Below are positions 27,749-35,951 of a stretch of DNA of 64,000 bases, piece by piece (the first letter of the stretch is position 1; every line of letters starts with the position of its first letter). The notes beneath the pieces were generated by a model. The model saw nothing but the letters and a program-made list of their open reading frames with translations. It had not been told where the DNA came from and ran no database searches. Position numbers and translations under genes: made by a program. The stretch comes from JAAURS01 sp044923475 (GTDB lineage: Bacteria; Cyanobacteriota; Cyanobacteriia; Thermosynechococcales; Thermosynechococcaceae). The stretch spans positions 4,216,001 through 4,280,000 of the forward strand of contig NZ_CP137338.1 in the NCBI RefSeq assembly GCF_044923475.1, given 5' to 3'.

Positions 27749-28975
27749 TTACCCGACGTTCACCTGAGTACAGGTAGAACGCGGGCTTCCCAGCTCAACC
27801 GCAACAGCCTCGACAGTAGTGGATTTGCGTCCATACCGCTTTGGTCTTACATCGCGTCCTTGGGCAGTAGCGCTGATTCCCAACGCCAAGATCCGTAAGC
27901 CTTCATTTCTGATATTGATGGCTGCATTCACATCTCGGTCATGACGCTCATGACAATAAGGGCATTCAAACGACCGAACAGACAAATCCATCTTTGGAAC
28001 TGGCAGCAACGTCAAATGACACAAGTGTGACGATGGGAAAAATCGCCCAATCTCTAGGTAGATTTTTCCGTCAAATTCAGCCTTGTATTTGAGCATGGTA
28101 CAAAATGTCGCCCAACCTGCATCGCTGATTGCTTTAGCAAGATTGTGATTTTGGACCATATTTTTGACTGCCAGGTTTTCTACAACAATAACTTGGTTCT
28201 CGTTCACTGTCTTACGGGACAGCTTGTGTAGAAAATCAGCGCGCACTCTCGCAATTTTAGAATGCACTTTTGCCACTGCAAGTTTTGCTTTGCGCCGCTT
28301 GTTCGTGGTTTTATCCTTTTTACGGGATAGTTTGCGCTGTTTACGTTTTAAGTTGCGCTCATGTTTTTGCAGATGCCTGGGATTCTGATATTTTGAGCCG
28401 TCTGATGTGACAGCAAAATCAATTAACCCCAAATCAATCCCAATCGCCTTCCCTTCACTACTGGGTTCTGGCTTTTCAATGCCATCCTCAACCAATAGAG
28501 AAGCGTAATAGCGACCATCTGGCATTCTGGATATCGTCACCGTTCTCAGCTTCCCGGAAACATCGCGATGCACCTTAGCCTTTACAGTCCCTAGATTTCC
28601 AGGAAACTTAATTTCAGTTTGGCTGAGCACTTTGACATTTGCGGGATATTGCAGGGATTGACGATCAAACTTACTTTTGAAGGTTGGGTATTGGGCTCGA
28701 CCATCAAAGAAGTTGATGAATGCCTGAGACAAATTCAAAACGGATTGCTGAAGACATTGAGAATAACAAGTTTTCAACCAATCATGCTCAGCCTTCCACA
28801 ACGGAATTTGTTTCTTCATGTCAAAGGCAGAAACCCCTTTCCCCGTCTCTTTATAGGTCAAGGATATGACTGCAAGAGACTGGTTCCAGACCCAACGAAC
28901 ACACCCAAAGGCTTGAGCCAAATGAGCTTGCTGTGCATCTGTGGGATAAAGCCTGATCTTCACTGCTTTCAACAT
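27749..28975 (-). CDS. tnpB: TnpB (RNA-guided RuvC nuclease of IS200/IS605 type)
   Basis: 408 aa from ATG 28975 (MLKAVKIRLYP); two residues longer with GTG 28981. TnpB proteins are omega-RNA-guided DNA nucleases, ancestors of Cas12, that promote retention of the element. All three RuvC acids are present (numbering from the GTG): D183 in GIDLGLID, E268 in VVENLAV, D350 in HDRDVNAA. The zinc ribbon is damaged: the second pair CPYC (340/343) is intact, but where CxxC is expected first there is only SSHLCHLTLLPVP with one Cys. The coding region runs into the element's right-end hairpin and its TAA lies at the junction. Confidence 0.88.
   Translation of the reverse strand: MLKAVKIRLYPTDAQQAHLAQAFGCVRWVWNQSLAVISLTYKETGKGVSAFDMKKQIPLWKAEHDWLKTCYSQCLQQSVLNLSQAFINFFDGRAQYPTFKSKFDRQSLQYPANVKVLSQTEIKFPGNLGTVKAKVHRDVSGKLRTVTISRMPDGRYYASLLVEDGIEKPEPSSEGKAIGIDLGLIDFAVTSDGSKYQNPRHLQKHERNLKRKQRKLSRKKDKTTNKRRKAKLAVAKVHSKIARVRADFLHKLSRKTVNENQVIVVENLAVKNMVQNHNLAKAISDAGWATFCTMLKYKAEFDGKIYLEIGRFFPSSHLCHLTLLPVPKMDLSVRSFECPYCHERHDRDVNAAINIRNEGLRILALGISATAQGRDVRPKRYGRKSTTVEAVAVELGSPRSTCTQVNVG
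27752..27793 (-). repeat. right-end / omega-RNA-like repeat, tnpB-distal copy
   Basis: Contains the hairpin CCTGAGTACAGG and the block GGGAAGCCCGCG on the minus strand, overlapping the tnpB 3' end. In TnpB elements this location encodes the omega-RNA scaffold, with the guide taken from sequence just past the end. About 35 of 42 positions match the copy at 29120-29163; the hairpin stems are conserved and the loops differ. Confidence 0.6.
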
Positions 28976-29119
28976 ATTCACATATTATCACACTCATTAA
29001 ATTGCGATAATATAAAAATAAGTGATTTTGCGAGACATTATTTGTTCGTCTCGGCACTGTTACCTTCTCTCGCCTCCGGCATTGCTCAGGCAACGTACCT
29101 CGACTCACGCGTCTCTCAT

Positions 29120-29163
29120 CCCGTCGCTCGCCTGGATACAGGTAGAGCGCGGGGCTTCCCGCC
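29120..29163 (-). repeat. second right-end-like repeat at the upstream boundary of the element
   Basis: Direct copy of the right-end sequence, with hairpin CCTGGATACAGG and block GGGAAGCCCCGCG on the minus strand, placed immediately after the truncated DUF29 frame and about 140 bp before tnpB. Either a solo right end from an older insertion into which the tnpB element landed, or an unusual left end. Confidence 0.6.
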
Positions 29164-29573
29164 TACAAGCTAAATTGCCACTCTGCTGGAAATTGGTCGC
29201 TTGGATATTCGGCTCGAACGGTAGACAAAGATCTTTGCCAAATGTCTGGGAAAGTCTTAATGAGGTGGTTTCGCAAACTGGGTGATTGTTCTAACAAGTC
29301 GCTCAACTGTTCGCGCTGTTCTTGAATCGTCAGTTCCCAACCGCGATAGTCTTGAGGGGCATCGACATAAAGACGCTTCAGTAAGTGCACGAGCAATACC
29401 TTTAGTCGATTTTTTAATTCGCGGCGATCGCGTCCGGCCAAACCTTCAATCTCCTCAATCAGGCTATCGATATCGATTGCATCAAAATCTTTGGCTTTGA
29501 GCTTGGCAATCGTATCGTTAAACCACGCTGCCAAGTCTTGCTCGTATAGCGTTTGTTGCGACTGAGTTTGCAT
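29163..29573 (-). CDS. DUF29-family protein, C-terminus truncated by the TnpB element
   Basis: 136 aa. DUF29 landmarks: LYEQDLAAWFNDTIAKLKA, DIDSLIEEIEGLAGRDRRELKNRL, LLVHLLKRLY, and the end stretch TVRAEYPSDQFPAEWQFSL. Family proteins normally continue with a short acidic-aromatic tail (of the type IExLLxExFW); here TAG occurs exactly where the element begins, and the tail is found on its far side at 27704-27739. Function of DUF29 is unknown; the loss of about 11 residues may or may not inactivate it. The start is 24 bp after the MFS gene stop. Confidence 0.75.
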   Translation of the reverse strand: MQTQSQQTLYEQDLAAWFNDTIAKLKAKDFDAIDIDSLIEEIEGLAGRDRRELKNRLKVLLVHLLKRLYVDAPQDYRGWELTIQEQREQLSDLLEQSPSLRNHLIKTFPDIWQRSLSTVRAEYPSDQFPAEWQFSL

Positions 29574-29597
29574 AGATTGGCTCCTAAGTCTGCAACC

Positions 29598-30812
29598 CTA
29601 TCCTAGACTGCTGCGGGTAAGGCTGCGAACTCGATCCTTAAAGACCGAAAATCCTAACGCGATCGCGACCAACACTCCGCCAGTAATGGCATAGACCTGG
29701 CCCAATCCAAGGGCCTTCGTCAACGGCTGGGTCGCGATCGGCGACAGAAATTGCCCCAAAAACATTGCCGTGGAAAGTCCCCCCAACATGCGTCCTCGCA
29801 CCGCATCGGGGACTGCTGCGCTCAGCCAAACCGTCATGTTAGGCATCAAAATCCCCAACCCCAGCCCGGCGATCGCCAACCCAACCAAAACCTGCACCCA
29901 AGACGCGGACTGCCCGATTAAAAGATAGCCAATGCCCATCAATCCAAAGATAATCGGCAGAAAAGTCACAAACTCCAGACGCTGCTTGAGTTTGCCGTAG
30001 GAGACCGAGGCGATCGCGCTAAACAGCGTACAAAGGGCGATCGCCATCCCGCTTTGGGTTGGAACTGCCTTCACTAAGGTTTCTAAGAAAAAAGGTAGTT
30101 GGACGGGAATCAAATAAAACGCAATCTGACTCAGCGTCGTGAGTCCGTAGACAACGCACAGAACCCCTATGGGGATGGATGAAGGTGGAGTCGCTGCGGT
30201 TTTATCGAGGGTTGCATCCTTGCGGGCGGGTTCCCAAATCGAGACGATAATCAACGGTATCAATAGCCAAGCCAATAAATAAATTCCAAAGGGATAGCGC
30301 CAGCTTTGCTGGGCCAAGACACCGCCTAACGTCAGAAACAAAACGCCGCCCAAACCCATAAATCCGGCCTGCAAGCCCATGAAGGCAGCACGCGCAGGGC
30401 CACTGTAATAGTCGGCAATCAGCGTGGTGGCACTCACCATTACGCCTGCAACAGCAATGCCAAGAAAAGCCCGCCCCGCCAAGATAGCAGGCAAACTACC
30501 CAGGTACAGTCCCGAACTCCCAGCAAACCCGTACAGCACGGTACTGAACAGCAGCAGCGGCTTGCGCCCAAAGCGATCCACGATCGCCCCCGCGATCGGC
30601 GAACCCATCACGATAAAAAGCGCGGGTAGGGTGATGACCAACTTGACCAGCGTCGCGCGGGTATCGACATCGGCGATCGCCGACGCAAATACGCTCTGCA
30701 TGGCAGGCAGTGCCGGAGACACCGTCGCGCCCGCCATGACCGTAAGACTGCTGGCCAACAGAAGGGTACTTTTTGTCAGCCAAGACTGCGGACTGGGCAG
30801 GGATCTGGACAT
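29598..30812 (-). CDS. MFS efflux-type transporter
   Basis: 404 aa, about 12 transmembrane segments. Motif A-like sequence GAIVDRFGRKPLLL sits between segments 2 and 3 and its half-repeat between 8 and 9; AGRAFLGIAVAGVMVSAT matches drug:H+ antiporter-1 (Bcr/CflA or arabinose-efflux-like) members. It begins 74 bp downstream of the SDR gene on the same strand, so the two may be co-expressed under the divergent HxlR regulator. Substrate unknown. Confidence 0.85.
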   Translation of the reverse strand: MSRSLPSPQSWLTKSTLLLASSLTVMAGATVSPALPAMQSVFASAIADVDTRATLVKLVITLPALFIVMGSPIAGAIVDRFGRKPLLLFSTVLYGFAGSSGLYLGSLPAILAGRAFLGIAVAGVMVSATTLIADYYSGPARAAFMGLQAGFMGLGGVLFLTLGGVLAQQSWRYPFGIYLLAWLLIPLIIVSIWEPARKDATLDKTAATPPSSIPIGVLCVVYGLTTLSQIAFYLIPVQLPFFLETLVKAVPTQSGMAIALCTLFSAIASVSYGKLKQRLEFVTFLPIIFGLMGIGYLLIGQSASWVQVLVGLAIAGLGLGILMPNMTVWLSAAVPDAVRGRMLGGLSTAMFLGQFLSPIATQPLTKALGLGQVYAITGGVLVAIALGFSVFKDRVRSLTRSSLG

Positions 30813-30886
30813 GAATTTACCTAGCTTGTGGGCACATCGTTATATTGCTCGGGCAACGGCCAGATTGCGGATCTCTTTCATTTTGC

Positions 30887-31621
30887 TTATAAAATACCGC
30901 CATTCACCTGAATCGTTTGCCCATTGACCCAGCGAGCATCCTTAGAGGCTAGAAACGCCACCACATCTGCAATATCCGAGGGTTGCCCCAATCGACCTAA
31001 GGGTGTGGATTGAATTAAATGGTCCAGGGCATCGGCAGGCATGATTAGGCCATCGGTGTTGGTGACACCGGGTGCAATTAAGTTGACCGTAATGCCTCGG
31101 TGTCCGAGTTCCTTGGAAAGGGCATAGCAGAATTGCTCGATTGCCGCTTTACTGGCCGCATACACCCCACCTGTGGGAATACTTTGTCGCGTTGCACCGC
31201 TGGATAAACTAATAATGCGTCCGCCATCGCTCAGATATTGAGCTGCTGCTTGTAGAGCAAAAAACGTTCCTTTGGCATTGGCATCGAAGACTTTATCAAA
31301 GTCCGCTTCAGTAATATCTACGGTGGGTTTGTAAACCGCGACCCCGACGTTATTCACCGCAATATCGATTTTGCCAAAGGTTTCTGCCACCTGCTGAAAC
31401 AGCGTGCGAGTGGCTGTTAAGTTGCTGATGTCAGATTGCAGGGCCAGCGCTTCTGCACCGTATCCTTGGATCGCGTTCACCACCGCTTCTGCCTTCTCCT
31501 TATTGCCAGCATAGGTAATGGCAACCGTAGCACCTTCTCGCCCCAATCGTTCGGCGATCGCCTGACCAATCCCTCGCGATGCACCTGTAACAATGGCTAC
31601 TTTTCCCTTTAATGAAGACAT
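30887..31621 (-). CDS. short-chain dehydrogenase/reductase (SDR)
   Basis: 244 aa from ATG 31621 (MSSLKGKVAIVTG), with AAGGAAG 8-9 nt upstream. Classical SDR: cofactor loop TGASRGIGQAIAERLG, NNVGVAVYKP (NNAG variant), catalytic Ser in IISLSSGATRQ, YAASK (Tyr-x-x-x-Lys), and C-terminal WVNGQTIQVNGGIL. Arg in the GASRGIG loop and its overall form suggest an NADP(H) enzyme of the FabG/glucose-1-dehydrogenase group; substrate unknown. Divergent from an HxlR regulator across a palindromic site, so probably induced by an electrophile or redox signal, which is inference. Confidence 0.87.
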   Translation of the reverse strand: MSSLKGKVAIVTGASRGIGQAIAERLGREGATVAITYAGNKEKAEAVVNAIQGYGAEALALQSDISNLTATRTLFQQVAETFGKIDIAVNNVGVAVYKPTVDITEADFDKVFDANAKGTFFALQAAAQYLSDGGRIISLSSGATRQSIPTGGVYAASKAAIEQFCYALSKELGHRGITVNLIAPGVTNTDGLIMPADALDHLIQSTPLGRLGQPSDIADVVAFLASKDARWVNGQTIQVNGGIL

Positions 31622-31695
31622 CGAATTTCTTCCTTGAATGGATAAAAGACAAGTTTGAATTCTCAAGGTATACTGCTACCAACTTTTTAGGAAGT

Positions 31696-31713
31696 ACTTA
31701 CTTTTTTGTAAGT
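31696..31713. promoter_or_regulatory. palindromic operator candidate for the HxlR regulator
   Basis: ACTTAC-TTTTTT-GTAAGT is a perfect 6-bp inverted repeat with a 6-bp AT spacer, lying between the divergent SDR and HxlR genes. HxlR/YodB-type regulators bind sites of this kind (TAC...GTA with an AT-rich centre) and usually repress both their own gene and a neighbouring oxidoreductase. Confidence 0.65.
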
Positions 31714-31741
31714 CTCTATTTGCCCCTAATGCAGCACTGCA

Positions 31742-32092
31742 ATGAACGTAGAACCCACGGATGGCACCCCATTTGTTCAGGCCACGCTGAAGGTCTTAGG
31801 TGGGAAATGGAAACTCTTGATTTTGTGGCATCTCAAAGATGGGGCAAGGCGATACAGCGAATTGAAGCGGCTTATACCGGAGATTACTGAAAAAATGTTG
31901 ATTCAACAGCTCCGTGATTTAGAGCAAAACGGCGTGCTCAGCCGCACCACGCTCTCGGTGATGCCGCCCAAAGTTGAATATGGGTTTACAGACTACGGTA
32001 GGACGCTGATTCCCGTACTTCAGCCGCTCTGCGATTGGGGTCAAGAACACCTAAAGCGAATCCACGCGAAGGAGACTCAGGATGAACGCTAA
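31742..32092 (+). CDS. HxlR-family winged-helix regulator
   Basis: 116 aa. HxlR core: VLGGKWKLLILWHLKDGARRYSELKRLIPEITEKMLIQQLRDLEQNGVLSRT, then the wing VPPKVEYGFTDYGRTLIPVLQPLCDWG. Only one or no Cys sits near the N-terminus, so if redox sensing occurs it is not by the usual N-terminal Cys of YodB. Divergent from SDR and MFS genes with a palindromic site between them. No SD is seen upstream. Confidence 0.87.
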   Translation: MNVEPTDGTPFVQATLKVLGGKWKLLILWHLKDGARRYSELKRLIPEITEKMLIQQLRDLEQNGVLSRTTLSVMPPKVEYGFTDYGRTLIPVLQPLCDWGQEHLKRIHAKETQDER

Positions 32093-32297
32093 GGTCGCGA
32101 TCGCCAGACGTCCGCCAAACAAGAACCAACCCGCAGAAGCGCAGCGAGAGACATGACAGGTGCGCGCAGTCGAAGACAGGCATTTTTTTGTGAGAAACTG
32201 ATAAGGCATCATGAAAAACGCCAACATAAAGGCACCCCTCCCCTGCTGGCCCGATTGATTTTGGCCTAGAGCATTTCCTTTAGCGCAAACAGAATTC

Positions 32298-33197
32298 ATG
32301 CCCAACAATCTGAACAATAACGATCGCGTCCGAGTCCTGAGTGAGGCGCTGCCCTACATTCAAGCCTTCGTCGGAAAAACCATCGTCGTAAAGTATGGCG
32401 GCGCGGCCATGAAAGATAGCGCCCTTAAAGCGCAAGTCATTAGCGATATTGTTTTCATGGCTTGCGTGGGCATTCGGCCCGTGGTGGTGCATGGAGGCGG
32501 ACCGGAAATCAACCACTGGCTGGGCAAGTTGGGGATCGAGCCTCAGTTTATTAACGGCCTGCGCGTCACCGACGCAGACACGATGGACGTGGTGGAAATG
32601 GTCTTAGTGGGGCGAGTCAATAAAGAGCTGGTTTCATTGATCAACCAAGCAGGCGGTTCGGCAGTGGGGGTTTGCGGCAAAGATGCAAATTTGATATTGG
32701 CGCGACCCGAGGGGTCCGAGGAAATGGGCTTCGTCGGCGAAGTCACCAGCATCAACGAAGACCTGATTGCAACCCTGGTAGACAATGGCTATATTCCCGT
32801 GGTGTCTACGGTCGCGACCGACGAAAACGGTCAGGCGTATAACATCAATGCCGATACGGTCGCCGGGGAAATTGCCGCTGCCTTGGGAGCCGAAAAGCTC
32901 ATTTTACTGACGGATACCCCCGGCATCATGCAAGATTTCCACGATCCCTCCAGTCTGATTCACCAGCTGGATATCAATCAGGCCCGCGACTTGGTCAAAT
33001 CCGGTGCGGTATCGGGCGGCATGATTCCAAAGGTGAGCTGTTGCGTGCGATCGCTGGCCCAAGGCGTGCGAGCCGCCCATGTCATCGACGGTCGCGTGCC
33101 CCACGCGCTGCTCTTAGAAATCTTTACCGATGCGGGGGTTGGCTCGATGATCGTGGGTTCTGTTGCTTACAACAATCGGATCCCAGCCGCATTTTGA
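32298..33197 (+). CDS. argB: acetylglutamate kinase
   Basis: 299 aa, the second step of arginine synthesis (N-acetylglutamate phosphorylation). Landmarks: VVKYGGAAMKDS, PVVVHGGGPEINHWLGKLG, FINGLRVTDADTMDVVEMVLVGRVNKELV, LLTDTPGIMQD and the C-terminal SGGMIPKVSCCVRSLAQGV. The hexameric, PII-regulated type in cyanobacteria has the extended N-terminal helix seen here (residues 1-25) and C-terminal Gly/Met-rich loop. Stands alone; ends with a shared hairpin at 33204-33224. Confidence 0.95.
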   Translation: MPNNLNNNDRVRVLSEALPYIQAFVGKTIVVKYGGAAMKDSALKAQVISDIVFMACVGIRPVVVHGGGPEINHWLGKLGIEPQFINGLRVTDADTMDVVEMVLVGRVNKELVSLINQAGGSAVGVCGKDANLILARPEGSEEMGFVGEVTSINEDLIATLVDNGYIPVVSTVATDENGQAYNINADTVAGEIAAALGAEKLILLTDTPGIMQDFHDPSSLIHQLDINQARDLVKSGAVSGGMIPKVSCCVRSLAQGVRAAHVIDGRVPHALLLEIFTDAGVGSMIVGSVAYNNRIPAAF

Positions 33198-33203
33198 GCT
33201 TTT

Positions 33204-33224
33204 CCCTAAGGCACGATCTTAGGG
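33204..33224. terminator. bidirectional terminator-type hairpin between argB and the isomerase gene
   Basis: CCCTAAG / CTTAGGG with a 7-nt loop, placed between the argB stop and the last codons of the convergent PpiC gene. There is a T-rich flank (TTTT) on the side serving the minus-strand gene only. Confidence 0.5.
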
Positions 33225-33982
33225 CTGAGGGTTGAATCTAGCGTTGGTGCTGCGGCCTTCACCTGCTGCTTCAGCCAGCCCGAAAACAGCTCCGTCAAGA
33301 TCTGAGATCTCAGCGTTTCAGTTAACGCGGGAGAAACGATCGCTTCTACCCATACCAAGTAAACCTGTTTGCCCACGGCGATCGGTTTGAGGAGCTGCGG
33401 CGGTTTTGCCGCAAATATAGCTGCCGATAGTTCCGGCTTTAGGTCCTTTCGCGTCACCAGACCTCGATAGCCGCCCCTGCGTCTCATTTCTAGTTCTTGG
33501 GCGTACTGCTGCGCGATCTCCGCAAAGGTAATTTCTCCCTCCTGAAGGGCGTAAAACAGCTCCATTGCTAGATCGAAATCGCTCAAAACTACTTCGTACA
33601 GCACAATTTGCGTGTAGTCTAGCTGCCGTTCCGTAAAATAGGGTTTTACTCGATCGGCAAAGAGGCGATCGGCCAGCTTCGTCGAGAGCACCGTGTGATA
33701 GACCAGCGCCTCTAGATCGTCCAAGGATAGAGCGTGGCATTCGAGCCAGTCTATAGTTTCCTGGGCGGTCACTAGATTATTTTTTAAGCGAAAACTATCG
33801 GCAGCTTTTTGGAGCTCGGCTGTTTCGACTGTCAGTTCTAGCTCTTGAGCCTTCTGGGATACAATTTTGCGCTCTGCAATGGCTCGGACAAGCGCTGGCA
33901 TTTGGCAAGATAATTTGACCTGCTGAAGGATTTCGTCCTGAGAAATGGGCGGCATCTTTGGCATTCGGTTGTCTGAAGGCAT
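33206..33982 (-). CDS. PpiC/SurA-type peptidylprolyl isomerase of the peptide-export operon
   Basis: 258 aa. An N-terminal helical SurA-like part (residues 10-115, SQKAQELELTVETAELQKAADSFRLKN) precedes a parvulin/rotamase region (about 130-225: YTQIVLYEVVLSDFDLAMELFYAL, GEITFAEIAQQYAQELEMRRRGGYRGLVTRKDL, LKPIAVGKQVYLVWVEA). No signal peptide. Genes of this type accompany C39-peptidase ABC exporters and HlyD adaptors in many cyanobacteria and may help fold or hold the exported peptide. Last gene of a minus-strand operon, 50 bp after the HlyD gene. Role in export is inference from context. Confidence 0.78.
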   Translation of the reverse strand: MPSDNRMPKMPPISQDEILQQVKLSCQMPALVRAIAERKIVSQKAQELELTVETAELQKAADSFRLKNNLVTAQETIDWLECHALSLDDLEALVYHTVLSTKLADRLFADRVKPYFTERQLDYTQIVLYEVVLSDFDLAMELFYALQEGEITFAEIAQQYAQELEMRRRGGYRGLVTRKDLKPELSAAIFAAKPPQLLKPIAVGKQVYLVWVEAIVSPALTETLRSQILTELFSGWLKQQVKAAAPTLDSTLSPKIVP

Positions 33983-34032
33983 GAAGGCGTAGAGAATAAT
34001 CGTAATCTAAGACCGAGGACAGGGATCGCCTA

Positions 34033-35931
34033 CTACAGCGCCAGCCCGTCTTTTTTGAGTTTCCTAAACGGATCTAGAAATAAATCGATGACTCGCCGCT
34101 TTCGGATGATGACCTCTGCCGTGGCAGTCTGTCCGGCTTTGAGCGCGATCGCCTTGCCCTGAGCCTCAATAAACGGCTGCGCTAGCTCAATTTCAACTTC
34201 AAAATTGCTGGTAGTATTCCCAGGAGTCGCCGTTGGGGACCCCATCGGTGCCGGTAGGCTAGAGGTCGGAGAAATCCAGTTCACGCGTCCCGGCAGGATA
34301 CCGTAGTCTTGGAACGGGTAGGCATCGAACTTCAGCTTGGCAGGTAGCCCTACCTTGAGAAAACCCGTTTGTTTATTGTCCATCCGCGCCCTCAGGACCA
34401 GCCGGGCATCCTTGGGTGCAATTTGGGCGATGGTTTGACCGGGCTGTACTACCGCTCCAGGGTGCTGGACGAGCAACTGAAAAAGGGTACCGCTAGCAGG
34501 GGCATAGAGTACCCGCTGCTGTCGCTGATACTGAAGCGATTTAATCAGGTTTTTGGTTTGGCCTGCTTCAGATTGGGCGTCGATAATTTGAGACTGGAGT
34601 TCCTTCACCTGCTTGGTTTTGTCGCTGAGACTCAGCTCTCCGTCCCGCAAAATCCGCTGGTACTCCTTGCGCTGCTTTTGGACTTCGGCTTCGGCCTGCT
34701 GGACATCGGTTTGAGCCTTCTGAAATTGCTGGTCGTTCTGGATCGCAATGCGCTCGGCATCTTCCACCTGCGATCGGGCAATGGCCCCTTGCGCGCTCAG
34801 CTTGCTTAGCTGTGCGATCCTCGCCTTATCTTTAGCCTGGATATTTCGAATGAGTCCGATAGACTCCTGAAAAGCACTTTTCTGCTTTTGCACCTTATCG
34901 ATAGTGGCTTGTTGGCTGGCGACTAGGGCCAGAACCTGCTGTCTTGCGGTGCTGAGGCTGCTCTCTAAATCGGCTTTAATTGCCGTAAGCTGCGTTTGTC
35001 GATTCAATAAGCCTTCTAATTTAGCCTGCGCCTGCTGTAAATCGGCATTCACCACATCGGACTGAAGCTCCATGAGAGGCTGTCCTCGCTGGATCGCCTG
35101 TCCCTCTTTAACTTGGATTGTCGCGACGGTCCCTGCCACGGGCGCGTCTAGGCGAATGGTATTGCCTTTAGGCTCTAAGCGACCCTGTGCGGTTCCCACC
35201 TCATCCACCTGTGAAAAGGCAGCCCAAGGCAGCACTACTACGGTAAAGGCCAGCATCAGGTATAGAATGCCCCGCGTCCAAAGCTTGGGTAGCGTGTTGA
35301 TGGTCTCGTGGGTCGCCACCGACCAGTCGAGGCCGTGCGACGGTGGCTCTAGGAGTGCCGAATCTTGGGGGGCAAGGGAGCGAATGGATGGTGCGAGGGG
35401 CAGTATGGCTTCCTGAGGGGGTGAAACGGCTACTGGGTATGGGTATTGTTCCAGTTTTTCAAATAGCCCCGGTCCCAGCTGGAGATATCCGAGCTGTACG
35501 AACCGAATCGCGTGGGCTAATTCCTCTGGCGGCGTATTTTTTAAGAGATAGCCCCTCGCTCCGGCTTGGAGCGAATCTCGGATGTAGTTTTCATCGTCAT
35601 GGCTGCTGAGCATCAGCACCTTTGTCTGGGGGTAACGATCGCCGATCGTGCGAGTGATGTCTAGACCGTTCATTCCGGGCATTTCAATATCTACCAAGGC
35701 AATGTCGGGACGCAGCGCCTCAATTTGGGACAGAGCCTCCGAGCCGCTATTGGCCGTTCCCGCAATTTCAAAATCTGCCACAGAAGCTAAAGAATACTGA
35801 AGCATTTTGCACACAAAATTCTGATCGTCCACAATCAAGATGCGGATGGGGTGGGACGCGGGGGTTGCAGGAGCGGGACCTGCATTATCAGGAGAAATCG
35901 TGGGGTCGAAAAATTCGCGATCCATATCCAT
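34033..35931 (-). CDS. receiver domain fused to HlyD-type membrane-fusion protein
   Basis: 632 aa. Residues about 29-150 form a complete NarL-type receiver domain: ILIVDDQN (acid pocket DD), phospho-Asp in ALVDIEMPGMNGLD, Ser in MLSSHDDENY, Lys in YLLKNTPPEELA. After a linker and one transmembrane segment (about 222-242) comes a full HlyD adaptor: barrel-sandwich LEPKGNTIRLDAPVAGTVA, paired coiled-coil hairpin (about 290-470), and VLYAPASGTLFQLLVQHPGAVVQPGQTIAQIAP. The cytoplasmic receiver attached to a periplasmic adaptor is unusual and could let phosphorylation gate export. It follows the ABC exporter by 20 bp. Confidence 0.88.
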   Translation of the reverse strand: MDMDREFFDPTISPDNAGPAPATPASHPIRILIVDDQNFVCKMLQYSLASVADFEIAGTANSGSEALSQIEALRPDIALVDIEMPGMNGLDITRTIGDRYPQTKVLMLSSHDDENYIRDSLQAGARGYLLKNTPPEELAHAIRFVQLGYLQLGPGLFEKLEQYPYPVAVSPPQEAILPLAPSIRSLAPQDSALLEPPSHGLDWSVATHETINTLPKLWTRGILYLMLAFTVVVLPWAAFSQVDEVGTAQGRLEPKGNTIRLDAPVAGTVATIQVKEGQAIQRGQPLMELQSDVVNADLQQAQAKLEGLLNRQTQLTAIKADLESSLSTARQQVLALVASQQATIDKVQKQKSAFQESIGLIRNIQAKDKARIAQLSKLSAQGAIARSQVEDAERIAIQNDQQFQKAQTDVQQAEAEVQKQRKEYQRILRDGELSLSDKTKQVKELQSQIIDAQSEAGQTKNLIKSLQYQRQQRVLYAPASGTLFQLLVQHPGAVVQPGQTIAQIAPKDARLVLRARMDNKQTGFLKVGLPAKLKFDAYPFQDYGILPGRVNWISPTSSLPAPMGSPTATPGNTTSNFEVEIELAQPFIEAQGKAIALKAGQTATAEVIIRKRRVIDLFLDPFRKLKKDGLAL

Positions 35932-35951
35932 CGAATGAAAGGCTCCACGGA

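Larger units (their letters stand above)
27740..29163 (-). mobile_element. IS200/IS605-type element (tnpB only) inserted in a DUF29 gene
   Basis: About 1.42 kb. It carries tnpB but no Y1 transposase (tnpA), so it cannot move without help. The left boundary on the minus strand abuts the DUF29 coding sequence exactly at its premature TAG; the right boundary precedes the missing DUF29 tail. Both ends carry related 42- to 44-bp sequences in direct orientation (27752-27793 and 29120-29163), each with a CCTG/CAGG hairpin and a GGGAAGCCC block. No target-site duplication is evident, as expected for IS200/IS605 insertions. Confidence 0.75.
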
